Shown: positions 15,600 to 24,204, numbered from the stretch's first letter. The stretch is 32,213 bases of DNA from Nitrospirota bacterium (GCA_027623995.1 JAQBUF010000040.1:1-32213); one strand, 5' to 3'. The notes: generated by a model from the letters alone, not told the origin. Translations and numbers: made by a program.

Positions 15600-16196
15600 A
15601 TGGACAACAAAGCCGAGCTTGAACAACGTATCGACTCCTACCTGCAAGAATACGTGTCTCGAAACCATGCCGCTCAGGTTGCAAAAGAAGTCCTGGATTC
15701 CGCAGGAATCGGAGTGAAACCCCTCATCGATCACATTACCATTCGAACATATAATATTGACCGACGTGCCCAAGAATTTCTCCCCCTGGGTTATGCCCAT
15801 GCCGAGACCTTAGAATACAGCGACTGGCATGCCAAGGTGTACCGGGCTCCAGGATTCCCGGCATTGTTTGTGGATCAGGCCTATGACGATGATCGCGGAG
15901 CCACCAGCGTGATCCCACGGTGGGTAGAGCAATTTAGCGATCAGACCCTGCACCACATCGCGATTTTGGTAGAAGACATCGAAGCGGCCATGCACCGGCT
16001 ACAAGACAAAGGCATCACCTTTGCGGGATCCATTTTAGGTGAAAAAGGGGACGTCATTCGGCAAATCTTCAGCGTCCCGGAACAGGTCGATGGAGCACCA
16101 TTTTCTGTCCTTGAACTTATTGAACGTCACGCAGGCTATCAGGGCTTTTCGCCGCCACAGGCGGATGCGCTCATGCAATCCACGGTTACCACCTAA
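15600..16196 (+). CDS. small VOC-fold metalloenzyme, HglS/DUF1338-like candidate
   Basis: This is a 198-residue protein with two beta-alpha-beta-beta-beta modules. A metal triad is placed as H45 (LIDHITIRT), H118 or H119 (TLHHIAILVEDIEAAMHRL) and E172 (FSVLELIER), the vicinal-oxygen-chelate pattern. H45 and R49 are spaced as in the HxxxR motif of HglS (DUF1338), the Fe(II) enzyme that turns 2-oxoadipate into 2-hydroxyglutarate. However, HglS proteins are more than twice as long, so this would be a minimal or distinct relative. The ATG at 15600 is preceded by GAGGG at a good distance; an in-frame GTG lies at 15591. It sits between the aldehyde dehydrogenase and the saccharopine-dehydrogenase-like gene with gaps of 16 and 15 bp. 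Another VOC function (dioxygenase, isomerase) remains possible. Confidence 0.72.
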   Translation: MDNKAELEQRIDSYLQEYVSRNHAAQVAKEVLDSAGIGVKPLIDHITIRTYNIDRRAQEFLPLGYAHAETLEYSDWHAKVYRAPGFPALFVDQAYDDDRGATSVIPRWVEQFSDQTLHHIAILVEDIEAAMHRLQDKGITFAGSILGEKGDVIRQIFSVPEQVDGAPFSVLELIERHAGYQGFSPPQADALMQSTVTT

Positions 16197-16211
16197 AACG
16201 CGGGGGCACCT

Positions 16212-17300
16212 ATGCCATGCATCCTCATCCTAGGCGCTGGAAAAATTGGCTCGTTGATCGGGACGTTTTTAGCCGAGACCAAAGAGTACACCGTTCACCT
16301 AGCCGACATCGAAACTCCAGCCAATCAGCAAAAGGGTCCTCAAAGCCAATCCGCGCCAATCGCCCATGCAGTCCTTGACGCATCCAACGCAGAAGCACTC
16401 GAACGATATGTCAACGAGCATCAGCCCGATGCTGTAATCTCGAGCCTTCCCTACTACTGCAATCCCACGGTCGCTGAAGTGGCCCGAAAGTCTGGCCTTC
16501 ATTACTTCGACTTAACCGAAGATGTTGAAGTCACCGAACGCATCGAAGAAATCAGTCGTGGCAGCGAAAAAGCTTTTGTCCCTCAATGCGGCCTAGCGCC
16601 AGGTTTCATCAGCATTGCCGCCAACGAACTCATGCAACATTTCGATACGCTCGACATCGTGAAAATGCGGGTGGGCGCCTTACCCATCAATCCCAGCAAT
16701 GCCTTGAAATACTCTCTCACCTGGTCAACCGATGGCCTAATTAACGAATATGGGAACCTCTGTTACGGAATTGAGAATGGAATGAAGGCCACGCTCATGC
16801 CACTCGAAGGATATGAGACGATCGAAGTCGATGGGCTACTATACGAAGCGTTTAATACCTCTGGAGGACTTGGAACATTGGCGGATACCTACTCCGGCAA
16901 AGTGCAGACGATGAACTACAAAACCCTCCGCTATCCCGGCCATTGCGAAAAAATCCACTTCCTCATGAATGACCTCAAACTGAACACCCATCGAGAGCTT
17001 CTCAAATATATTTTGGAGAATGCGATTCCCAAAACCTATCAAGATGTCGTGCTCATTTACGTGTCTGTGGTAGGAAGGAAAGCCGGAGAGTTAATAGAAG
17101 AAAACTACGTGAAAAAGATTTACCCGCAAACGATCGCAGGCAAATTATGGTCAGCCATTCAAGTGACCACGGCTGCGGGCATGTGCAGCGTCGTGGATTC
17201 GGTGTTCGCCGATCCGCAACACTACCAAGGCTTCATCAAACAAGAAGCGTTTGCACTTCCGGACATCCTCTCCAATCGATTCGGGCGATACTACGCTTGA
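16212..17300 (+). CDS. saccharopine dehydrogenase family protein
   Basis: This 362-residue oxidoreductase begins with a Rossmann motif, CILILGAGKIGSLIGTFL (residues 3-20), followed by the strand VHLADIE that ends in an acidic NAD-selecting pair. SSLPYYCNPTVAEVARKSGLHYFDLTED (about 76-103) and VPQCGLAPGFISIAANEL (about 121-138) are characteristic of saccharopine dehydrogenases and their lysine-6-dehydrogenase and carboxynorspermidine relatives. The C-terminal half contains TLRYPGHCEKIHFLMND, again typical. In a catabolic setting it would release glutamate and aminoadipate semialdehyde from saccharopine, or oxidise lysine directly. No lysine-ketoglutarate reductase is visible nearby. It is the last gene of the operon and converges with the zinc-ribbon gene, only 17 bp away. 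Confidence 0.85.
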   Translation: MPCILILGAGKIGSLIGTFLAETKEYTVHLADIETPANQQKGPQSQSAPIAHAVLDASNAEALERYVNEHQPDAVISSLPYYCNPTVAEVARKSGLHYFDLTEDVEVTERIEEISRGSEKAFVPQCGLAPGFISIAANELMQHFDTLDIVKMRVGALPINPSNALKYSLTWSTDGLINEYGNLCYGIENGMKATLMPLEGYETIEVDGLLYEAFNTSGGLGTLADTYSGKVQTMNYKTLRYPGHCEKIHFLMNDLKLNTHRELLKYILENAIPKTYQDVVLIYVSVVGRKAGELIEENYVKKIYPQTIAGKLWSAIQVTTAAGMCSVVDSVFADPQHYQGFIKQEAFALPDILSNRFGRYYA

Positions 17301-17317
17301 GACGAATTGATGCGTTC

Positions 17318-17524
17318 CTACATCGCGCGCTGAACTTCTAGTCGATCCGTCACCAGTTTAGAGTATTCTTCCAACTGGAGACCGATGACGGAAGGTTCAA
17401 CATGTCCACACGCCAAGCAGCGATACCCAAACAGGGTCATCACATCAACTAAATCAAGCATCTCTCCACGATCTTCGAGGACCATCGTTCCCCGACATTG
17501 AGTACAAGAAATGAGCTCGTTCAT
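17318..17524 (-). CDS. small zinc-ribbon protein (68 aa)
   Basis: This 68-residue protein has two CxxC knuckles: C7-x2-C10 (ISCTQCRG) and C36-x2-C39 (YRCLACGHVEPS). The spacing of about 25 residues between them fits a zinc ribbon. The rest is charged and helical (GLQLEEYSKLVTDRLEVQRA). It could be an RNA- or protein-binding adaptor, but nothing in the sequence fixes a role. No good Shine-Dalgarno precedes the ATG. The conserved knuckles are the reason for accepting it as real. It converges on the saccharopine-dehydrogenase-like gene. Confidence 0.65.
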   Translation of the reverse strand: MNELISCTQCRGTMVLEDRGEMLDLVDVMTLFGYRCLACGHVEPSVIGLQLEEYSKLVTDRLEVQRAM

Positions 17525-17794
17525 GTCGTATTGTACCAGGGTGAATGATCTTGTTGAAAAAGCTTTGGATATTGACGATCCATCCTTGGCTTTTCAATTC
17601 ACTGCAAAATACAAATTCCAGATCACAACTAGGTTAGCAGTTCATCACAATATTGTTACAAAATAAGACTGGTAGATTCGAAGGAATCTCAATCGATACC
17701 GGGTTCCTTTTCATAGGCTGGTGTGAGGAAGGAGTAGCTCTTCCTGAGATCTGAGAAAGGAATTTCATGATGCCAATCCCGACACACCAATTTT

Positions 17795-18055
17795 TTAAAA
17801 ACCTAAAAATTTGGAAATCACTAAATACGCCCAGGATGCGGCAAAAATATACGTCATTTCTTTCTCGCCAATATATTGGTACAGCAGTCGATAGCCAACA
17901 ATGGGCACCACCGCTAACAACGCCGCAGAAAAGAAATGCCCAACTATATCCCCTAACATGCCCCCCAGCGTGGAATTACCTGGCACAGCCAGCATCGAGC
18001 TGCCTCCCACCATCGCCACCCACAACCACCGGATATTAACAAACGATTTGTCCAT
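17795..18055 (-). CDS. small membrane protein of unknown family (86 aa)
   Basis: I do not recognise this protein. It has three plausible hydrophobic helices: about 9-25 (WLWVAMVGGSSMLAVPG), 35-55 (DIVGHFFSAALLAVVPIVGYRL) and 68-85 (YIFAASWAYLVISKFLGF). Polar glycine-rich turns separate them. The antisense frame over the same DNA is proline/threonine rich and looks like its shadow. The start lacks a strong Shine-Dalgarno. It lies downstream of the mscL terminator, so it is probably transcribed separately. Confidence 0.55.
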   Translation of the reverse strand: MDKSFVNIRWLWVAMVGGSSMLAVPGNSTLGGMLGDIVGHFFSAALLAVVPIVGYRLLYQYIGEKEMTYIFAASWAYLVISKFLGF

Positions 18056-18150
18056 AGTTTTTCGTCAAGAATTTGAGTATCAGTGTATTTGTTAATTGGG
18101 CACAACAATAGTCGCCGGATATGAATCTCCATTGGACTCAAGTGCTTAAG

Positions 18151-18189
18151 AAAAACAAAAAGGCCCTGCGGTTTGCAACCACAGGGCCT
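18151..18189 (-). terminator. intrinsic terminator of mscL (minus strand)
   Basis: AGGCCCTG (18161-18168) pairs with CAGGGCCT (18182-18189), with further pairing in the loop side (GGT/ACC). Read on the minus strand, the stem is followed by TTTTTGTTTTT. It lies 130 bp past the mscL stop. Confidence 0.8.
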
Positions 18190-18321
18190 AGGCCATTGAT
18201 TCCCGCGATTTTATTGACGTTTAGATATTATCAAGAGAACATTCTCATTGAGTAAATGTTCCTCCTCCACAAACACCAACCCCATTCGATAAAGGTCCTA
18301 TAGGGTCGTGGGCACCTTAAA

Positions 18322-18780
18322 TTACGCTGCATCGTTCAACTGTGACGTGCAATGTCCACATCGAGTGGCCTTAATTGGGATACTGGACAAACAGTGGGGA
18401 CAGTCTTTGGTCGTCGGTTCTTCAGGCAGCGGCTCTTCTTCTTTTTTCATGCGGTTAATTTGCTTGATGAGGAGAAACACCGCAAACGCCACGAGCACAA
18501 AGCTAATAATCGTATTAATAAATATTCCATAATTAATCGACACTGCGCCAGCAGCTTTCGCATCGGCCAAAGCCAGGTAGGGACCTGGAGTGCTTCCCTC
18601 CTTTAACACCATGAACAGGTTGGCAAAGTCTACGCCGCCAAGAAGTAGACCCAAGGGAGGCATTAAGACCTCGGCTACAAGAGTTTTTACGATGGTACCA
18701 AAGGCCGCCCCAATGATAATGCCGACCGCCATATCCACAACATTGCCCCGCATGGCAAATTCCTTGAATTCTTTTAACAT
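18322..18780 (-). CDS. mscL: large-conductance mechanosensitive channel with zinc-ribbon tail
   Basis: MscL opens a wide pore in the inner membrane when membrane tension rises, releasing solutes in osmotic down-shock. The 152-residue protein shows the family start [31 protein letters not shown] (residues 1-31, TM1 with the glycine-rich gate), a periplasmic loop, and TM2 [25 protein letters not shown] (about 81-105). [17 protein letters not shown] is the cytoplasmic helix start. After it comes an extension [18 protein letters not shown], a zinc-ribbon knuckle pair not found in E. coli MscL, though similar tails occur in other phyla. AAGGGGG precedes the ATG, and a clear terminator lies downstream. 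Confidence 0.96.
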   Translation of the reverse strand: MLKEFKEFAMRGNVVDMAVGIIIGAAFGTIVKTLVAEVLMPPLGLLLGGVDFANLFMVLKEGSTPGPYLALADAKAAGAVSINYGIFINTIISFVLVAFAVFLLIKQINRMKKEEEPLPEEPTTKDCPHCLSSIPIKATRCGHCTSQLNDAA

Positions 18781-19133
18781 GGCTCATCCCCCTTCCGTTC
18801 TATGGTTCATTCTGTTCAGTGAACGATTTCCCGCAACCGACAGCTGAAGAGTATACCAGAACGGATAGGTGAGTTCTTGCTCATGCTGGGAAGATAAACA
18901 TGCATTGAGTGTCCTAAAGATGAGTCGTTTGCGGCAAGGCAAAGCTAGTTTGAAATGGATAATGAGGCACTGGTCCCCATCTCATGCCTCCCAAGAAAGG
19001 ATCCCCCCCCCAGGGCCACCCTTGCGAATGCAATCGATAGGAACCAGTGATCTCAACATATCATCTTTCCTTAAGAACCGTGGCACGACTGCCATATGAA
19101 AAAAATCTTTTTTATTCCAAGAGCCGGGCGTTC
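18781..19133. other. intergenic region between cytochrome c and mscL
   Basis: No gene is supported. It must hold the mscL promoter (right end of the minus-strand gene) and the 3' end of the cytochrome gene. A run of eight C lies near 19007-19014, and a short AAAAAA/TTTTTT pair near 19100-19115 could act as a weak minus-strand terminator for the cytochrome gene. Confidence 0.4.
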
Positions 19134-19592
19134 TTATTTTTTGCAGAAGCTCCGCTCGTACGCGAGAACCTTCCACCCTTCTTCTTCAGTAATCGTCGCT
19201 GGAATCATGGACACCATCCCAGTGCCAGCGCTGCCGTTTTTCACAATCCAGAACAATTCACCATCTTTCCGTTTCTTGTGGAATTTGCAATTGGTGAAAT
19301 CCCGAGGACCTGGATTTAACACTTTGCCAGCGGGGCCTTGGCCATTCCCTTCTTTCCCATGGCAATTCACGCAGGTACCCTTGCCTTCAAAAATCTTTTT
19401 ACCTTCTGCAATAATCTCCGGTGAGGCATCATCCAATTGGCCAATCGGGGATTTTAATTTTTTGGCGGTTCCTCTTTCCGCTTTTGGCACACGGGGCTTT
19501 AACGGATCGCTCTCACTTCCGGCCATAGCTAGGTTCCCAGTGAAAAAAATCATCGTCGTGATGAGCAGGGTCGTCTTAAGAATGTGTGTCAT
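19134..19592 (-). CDS. periplasmic monoheme cytochrome c
   Basis: This is a 152-residue exported electron carrier. The signal peptide is THILKTTLLITTMIFFTGNLAMAG, cleaved near residue 25. The heme site is CVNCH (C74, C77, H78) in GKKIFEGKGTCVNCHGKEGNGQGP, a class I cytochrome c start. The distal ligand is probably M126 or M129 in GTGMVSMIPATIT, and the C-terminal helix EEEGWKVLAYERSF fits. Residues 26-55 are a lysine-rich linker. The ATG at 19592 has AAAGGAG 6 nt upstream; a TTG two codons earlier is less likely. It stands alone, so the redox partner cannot be read from context; respiratory electron transfer in the periplasm is the likely setting. Confidence 0.93.
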   Translation of the reverse strand: MTHILKTTLLITTMIFFTGNLAMAGSESDPLKPRVPKAERGTAKKLKSPIGQLDDASPEIIAEGKKIFEGKGTCVNCHGKEGNGQGPAGKVLNPGPRDFTNCKFHKKRKDGELFWIVKNGSAGTGMVSMIPATITEEEGWKVLAYERSFCKK

Positions 19593-19939
19593 GTTCAACT
19601 CCTTTGTAAAACAAGGGGATTCAAAGTTGTGTGGTCATACATATAAAGGAGCAAGGGTAATGCCACTTTTAAATGAACCATAGTTTGTATAATATTTTCA
19701 ATGACTTATGAATGAAAATGGCGGTATTTTCCATTGATCATTTGGCCATCTGTTCCATGGACTTGTCCCAGATTCAAAGGGTGGGTGTGCCAGATGGCAC
19801 AAAGTGGAACATCAAAGACAAAACCTCGTCTCTTGGTGATCGAGGCAACCCCTTTCAATAAAATAGGAAACTTTTCATGTGATATTTTAGAACCCATTTG
19901 CTACTTTCTTTTATGGTGACATCGAGACCCCTCACATCC
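19593..19939. other. intergenic region between cytochrome c and the sensor-kinase operon
   Basis: This divergent region must contain promoters for both the cytochrome gene (minus) and the signalling operon (plus). I find no convincing extra gene; short frames on both strands lack start signals. Confidence 0.4.
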
Positions 19940-21772
19940 ATGACCAAACAACCCAGTCTTGTCGCTCAACTCGTGGGCTTGCCAACCCTGTTCATTGTGA
20001 CGCTTGCGGGAATTCTGGCGTACACCTTTCTGGTAATCAATAAACAAAAGGACGATGCCGTGGTCATTGACCTTGCGGGTCAAGAGCGTACGCTCATTCA
20101 AAAAGACCTCAGTGAAGTCCTCTTGATATCTCAAGGTTCCACTCCAGAGCAGGCCGCGACCAGAAAAATGTTACGTGAAACCTTAAATGCCCTCATTGAA
20201 GGTGGACGCATCATCATGAACCAGGGAACAGGGGAGTCGTTTTTAATCCCAGGCGCGCCCACGGCAGAAATCAAAAAACGGCTTCAAGCCCAAAAAACCC
20301 TCCTGGACACCTACATTACCGAAGCCGACTCTTTTTTAATGATTCCAAAAGATGATCCCACATGGGCTGCCAAATTTCAGGAGCTGTTAGGACTCCACAC
20401 AGTTTTTCTGAATGGGGCAGACGAAACCGTCAAACTTCTTCGCGATTATTCCCGATCGAAGATGGCAGGCACCCTCAAATGGGAAGTGGTCATTGCGTTG
20501 GTAGTCGGAATATTCACCATACTCATGACGCGCAAACTCCTCGTGGCCAATCGCCATGGGCATGCAGAAATGAACGAACGTATTCGCGCAGAACAAGAAT
20601 TGCGAGAGAGCGAAGAGCGCTATGATATTGCCGTGAAGGGGTCCAACGATGGATTGTGGGATTGGGACATTCTCACGAACTGCATGTATTATTCACCACG
20701 GTTCAAGGAATTATTGGGGTACCAGGACCACGAAATGGAGAATCTGTTTTCGAGTTTCGAGTCCAAATTGCACCCGGATGATCACCAACGTGTCATGAAT
20801 GCGATCCAGGCTCATCTCGAAAAAAAGAAGCCCTTTGATATTGATTCACGCTTGCACACCAAGTCCGGTGAATACCTGTGGTTTCATGTCCGTGGCCAAG
20901 CCATTTGGTCGAAGGAGCAACAACCAACGCGCATGGCCGGTTCATTACGCGATATCACCGAACGAAAAAGAGAACAGGATGAACTGCAACAGGCGAAACA
21001 AGATGCCGAAGTGGCGAATCACGCAAAAAGTCAATTTTTAGCGAATATGAGTCATGAGCTACGAACACCGCTGAACGCCGTCATCGGGTACAGCGAAATG
21101 CTCCAAGAGGATGCCACCGATCTTGGGCATTCACAATATATTCCAGACCTTGAAAAAATTGCACAGTCTGGCAAACACCTCCTGACCGTGATTAATGACA
21201 TTTTAGATTTGTCTAAAATCGAAGCCGGAAAAATGGAAGTACATCCGGAAACTTTTCAGGTGGAGTATTTGATCAATGACGTCAAGACGACTATTAAACC
21301 GCTCGTGGGGAAAAATGCTAATATCTTGAACGTAGAATGTAAGGCCAATCTTGGGGAGATCTATTCAGACTCGACCAAAATTCGACAAGGGCTCTATAAT
21401 CTCCTCAGTAATGCCTGCAAATTCACCGAGCAGGGAACCATCACCCTCACGGTCACACGGGAACGGATTGAATCACAGGAATGGATTTCCTTCCATGTGG
21501 CAGACACCGGCATCGGAATGACTGCGCAAGAACTCAACACGATCTTTGCGCCGTTTTCCCAGGGTGATCTCTCCACCACCCGTAAGTACGGCGGGACTGG
21601 ACTCGGGCTCGCCATCACCAGAAATATTTCTCAGTTGCTCGGAGGGGATGTCCACGTCACCAGCGAACAAGGAAAGGGGTCCACCTTCGTGATGATCATC
21701 CCCACGCAGTGGTCAGAATCTCTCAACACCCAGAATCGCACCATGGCACCAGACTATCAGAAAAATTCCTGA
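19940..21772 (+). CDS. sensor histidine kinase (PilJ-like sensor, PAS, HisKA, HATPase)
   Basis: This kinase of about 610 residues has two membrane segments, at about 11-33 (LPTLFIVTLAGILAYTFLVI) and 180-200 (WEVVIALVVGIFTILM). They enclose a periplasmic region starting IDLAGQERTLIQKDLSEVLL, which matches the PilJ/NarX-type four-helix sensor module. A PAS_3 domain spans about 225-345 (KGSNDGLWDWD ... SLRDITERKRE). The HisKA box LANMSHELRTPLNAVIGYSEM puts the phosphorylated His at residue 372. The ATPase region shows LYNLLSNACKFTEQG, DTGIGMTAQELNTIFAPFSQ and GGTGLGLAITR. ATG 19913 and a TTG at 19898 are alternative starts, and none has a Shine-Dalgarno. It heads a three-gene signalling operon; the next start is 8 bp away. 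Confidence 0.92.
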   Translation: MTKQPSLVAQLVGLPTLFIVTLAGILAYTFLVINKQKDDAVVIDLAGQERTLIQKDLSEVLLISQGSTPEQAATRKMLRETLNALIEGGRIIMNQGTGESFLIPGAPTAEIKKRLQAQKTLLDTYITEADSFLMIPKDDPTWAAKFQELLGLHTVFLNGADETVKLLRDYSRSKMAGTLKWEVVIALVVGIFTILMTRKLLVANRHGHAEMNERIRAEQELRESEERYDIAVKGSNDGLWDWDILTNCMYYSPRFKELLGYQDHEMENLFSSFESKLHPDDHQRVMNAIQAHLEKKKPFDIDSRLHTKSGEYLWFHVRGQAIWSKEQQPTRMAGSLRDITERKREQDELQQAKQDAEVANHAKSQFLANMSHELRTPLNAVIGYSEMLQEDATDLGHSQYIPDLEKIAQSGKHLLTVINDILDLSKIEAGKMEVHPETFQVEYLINDVKTTIKPLVGKNANILNVECKANLGEIYSDSTKIRQGLYNLLSNACKFTEQGTITLTVTRERIESQEWISFHVADTGIGMTAQELNTIFAPFSQGDLSTTRKYGGTGLGLAITRNISQLLGGDVHVTSEQGKGSTFVMIIPTQWSESLNTQNRTMAPDYQKNS

Positions 21773-21780
21773 GCCGAACC

Positions 21781-22155
21781 ATGCCGAAGATTTTGCTCAT
21801 TGAGGATAACGAAATGAATCGAGACATGCTCTCTCGTCGACTCACACGCAAAGGCTTTCACGTCATTGTGGCAGAGAACGGAAAAAAAGGCCTGGAGATG
21901 ACCAAAGCAGAAAAACCAGACTTGGTCCTTATGGATATGAACTTACCGGAAATTGATGGATGGAATGCCACGAAAACCATAAAGCTCGACAAAGCGATCA
22001 AACACATCCCAGTGATCGCCCTCACGTCTCATGCTATGACAGGAGATAAGGAGCGAGCCTTCGCAGCTGGGTGCGATGAATATGAACCTAAACCCATAGA
22101 CTTCTCCGCCCTGCTGACAAAAATCCACCGGCTCTTACCCGAGCAACCCCTATGA
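21781..22155 (+). CDS. single-domain response regulator (DivK-like)
   Basis: This 124-residue receiver-only protein has the acidic cluster E8/D9 in LLIEDNEMNRDML, phospho-acceptor D52 in LVLMDMNLPEIDGW, T in IALTSHAMTGD and the conserved Lys in YEPKPIDF. MNRDML and TSHAMTGD are typical of DivK/CheY-like relays that work with hybrid kinases. It follows the kinase by 8 bp, and its stop overlaps the start of the NtrC-type gene (ATGA). It is thus probably one link in a relay between the kinase and the AAA+ regulator, or a phosphate sink. Confidence 0.93.
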   Translation: MPKILLIEDNEMNRDMLSRRLTRKGFHVIVAENGKKGLEMTKAEKPDLVLMDMNLPEIDGWNATKTIKLDKAIKHIPVIALTSHAMTGDKERAFAAGCDEYEPKPIDFSALLTKIHRLLPEQPL

Positions 22156-23927
22156 CCATGGAGTCCAAAGCCTCCATCCTTGTGGTCGACGACAATCCCG
22201 ATAACCGCGATTTGTTGGTACGCCATATTCAACGCCAAAAGCATTCGACAGTGACTGCGGAAAACGGGGAAGAGGCCCTACAGTTACTCAATACCCAACC
22301 CTTTGACTTGGTCCTCCTCGATATCATGATGCCTGGCATGAGCGGCTTTGACGTGTTGGAACACATGAAGAGCGACCCTCAACTTGAAAATCTTCCTGTG
22401 GTCATGGTCTCCGCGCTGAATGAATTAGATAACGTCGAGAAATGTATTACCATTGGGGCAGATGATTACTTGGTGAAACCCATTAATGCCAAATTGCTGA
22501 AGGCGAGAATTACCAATTGCCTCGATAAAAAAAGACACCACGACGTGGAGCAGGCACATCACGAGGAAATAGCCCGATCGAAAACCCAACTCGAACATCT
22601 CTATGCGCAGCTCGAAAAAAGCCGTGATGATTTAGCGTCGATTTTGAACCAATTGGAAATTGGCACCATGTTGCTCGATGCCAAGGGGCACATTGATTTC
22701 GTCAGCGAGATCGCTGCTCATATTTTCAATCAACCGGGAAAGGCCATGCGCGGTCAAGCATGGGAAAAAGTGTTCGGGCTTCCGAAAACAGAAGAATCCA
22801 CGATTCAAGACATGCTGATCCGCCCGACACAGGAACGATCGAAAATCCAGATTCATGTGGACTCATCAGCAGGCAAGCGTTTCTGGTTGGAGGTGGATAT
22901 CAAAGATGATCCGCAAGATCCCGCCAGGAAAGTGTTCGTCCTCTATGACATGACAGAGATTCACGAACTTCGTCGTGAGATCACCAAGCAATCACAGTTT
23001 CAAGACTTGGTCGGCAAAAGCCCAGCCATGCAAGCCGTGTATCGAAACATTGAAGATGTCGCGCCACTCGACGTACCGGTTCTCATCACTGGAGATACGG
23101 GCAGCGGCAAAGAACTCGTGGCGCGGGCCATCCATACCCTCAGTCTCCGCAAAGCCAAACCGTTTGTAGCAATTAATTGTGCAGGGCTGACGGAAACACT
23201 CCTTGGCAGCCAGCTGTTCGGTCATAAAAAAGGGGCCTTCACCGGTGCCACGGAAGATCATCAAGGCTTGTTTGAAGCCGCCAATGACGGGACCCTTTTT
23301 CTTGATGAAATTGGGGACATGCCCCTGACAGTTCAGGCCACGCTTTTGCGTGCGCTCCAGGAAAAAGAAATTCTTCGATTGGGAGAGTCCGTGTCCAGGA
23401 AGGTAGATGTTCGCATACTGGCTGCCACCCATGCCCACTTAGATGAACAAGTGACAGCCGGAAATTTCCGTTCCGATCTGTTATATCGCATTCGAGTCGG
23501 ACGGATTCAGCTGCCTTCCCTGCAAGAACGTCGAGAAGATATTCCCTTGCTTGCCTCGGTATTCTTAAGACAGTCTCGTGCCACCAGCGGAAAGACTGAG
23601 GGGCAAGAGCTCAGTCGTGAGGCGATGCAACGATTAGTACGATATCCGTGGCCTGGAAATGTTCGTGAGCTAAAAAGCGCCCTAGACTTCTCCCTCATTC
23701 ATTGCCGAGGACCCCTCATTCAAGCATCGGACCTTCCTCCAGAAATCGCCGAGGTCGATCCTCAAGTCTTTATGAATAAAGAGCATGAACCAGATGAAAA
23801 GGATCGGATCGCCGCAATTCTGAAATACACCAATAACAACCGAACCGAAGCCGCAAAAATCTTAGGCATGAGCCGCTCTACTTTTTATCGACGTCTAGTG
23901 AGTTTAGGATTAGATTCGGAAGAATAG
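22152..23927 (+). CDS. sigma-54-dependent response regulator (REC-PAS-AAA+-Fis)
   Basis: This 591-residue NtrC-family activator has, in order, a receiver (10-125, acceptor D57 in LVLLDIMMPG), a coiled-coil linker (about 135-170, EQAHHEEIARSKTQLEHLYAQLEKS), a PAS domain (about 170-270), the AAA+ domain (about 288-515) and a Fis-type HTH (DRIAAILKYTNNNRTEAAKILGMSRSTFYRRL). The AAA+ domain has Walker A GDTGSGKE (314-321), the sigma-54 contact loop GAFTGA (361-366), Walker B LFLDEIGD and the arginine-finger region VRELKSAL. It activates sigma-54 promoters when phosphorylated. A PAS between REC and AAA+ is less common than the plain NtrC layout. The start overlaps the upstream stop, so it is coupled to the kinase-receiver pair. 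Confidence 0.95.
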   Translation: MTMESKASILVVDDNPDNRDLLVRHIQRQKHSTVTAENGEEALQLLNTQPFDLVLLDIMMPGMSGFDVLEHMKSDPQLENLPVVMVSALNELDNVEKCITIGADDYLVKPINAKLLKARITNCLDKKRHHDVEQAHHEEIARSKTQLEHLYAQLEKSRDDLASILNQLEIGTMLLDAKGHIDFVSEIAAHIFNQPGKAMRGQAWEKVFGLPKTEESTIQDMLIRPTQERSKIQIHVDSSAGKRFWLEVDIKDDPQDPARKVFVLYDMTEIHELRREITKQSQFQDLVGKSPAMQAVYRNIEDVAPLDVPVLITGDTGSGKELVARAIHTLSLRKAKPFVAINCAGLTETLLGSQLFGHKKGAFTGATEDHQGLFEAANDGTLFLDEIGDMPLTVQATLLRALQEKEILRLGESVSRKVDVRILAATHAHLDEQVTAGNFRSDLLYRIRVGRIQLPSLQERREDIPLLASVFLRQSRATSGKTEGQELSREAMQRLVRYPWPGNVRELKSALDFSLIHCRGPLIQASDLPPEIAEVDPQVFMNKEHEPDEKDRIAAILKYTNNNRTEAAKILGMSRSTFYRRLVSLGLDSEE

Positions 23928-24150
23928 ACGAAAAGCGCGAAGCCCACGAATCTTTCGCCCCACTTTGCCTCAGCGACTTATCTCTCCTTTCTATTATGTA
24001 TTCTTTGAGTACTCCAGTTTTTCCATATGTATTTGTCCTGGATTCATCTCTCTCCATTCCTCCTATAGTATTTAACTTTCCAGTAAGACACATGAAGACT
24101 TCTCTTCTCCCAAGAGGGAGAGGTACGCACGTTGTATTTCTTTTGTAGCT

Positions 24151-24167
24151 GCACGATCTCATCGTGC
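24151..24167. repeat. REP-like palindrome 1
   Basis: GCACGAT and ATCGTGC form a perfect 7-bp stem around CTC. Confidence 0.65.
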
Positions 24168-24204
24168 CTTCTTCGGGCATGGTCATGCGGTTGGAAAAGC
24201 AAAA

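Noticed and set aside
17767-18039. 90-residue plus-strand frame antisense to the small membrane protein
   Set aside because: It has an AAAGGA before its ATG, but the composition is Pro/Thr-rich without domains. The opposite strand gives clean hydrophobic helices.
19096-19683. 195-residue plus-strand frame
   Set aside because: It is antisense to the cytochrome c gene, whose signal peptide and CXXCH motif are unambiguous.
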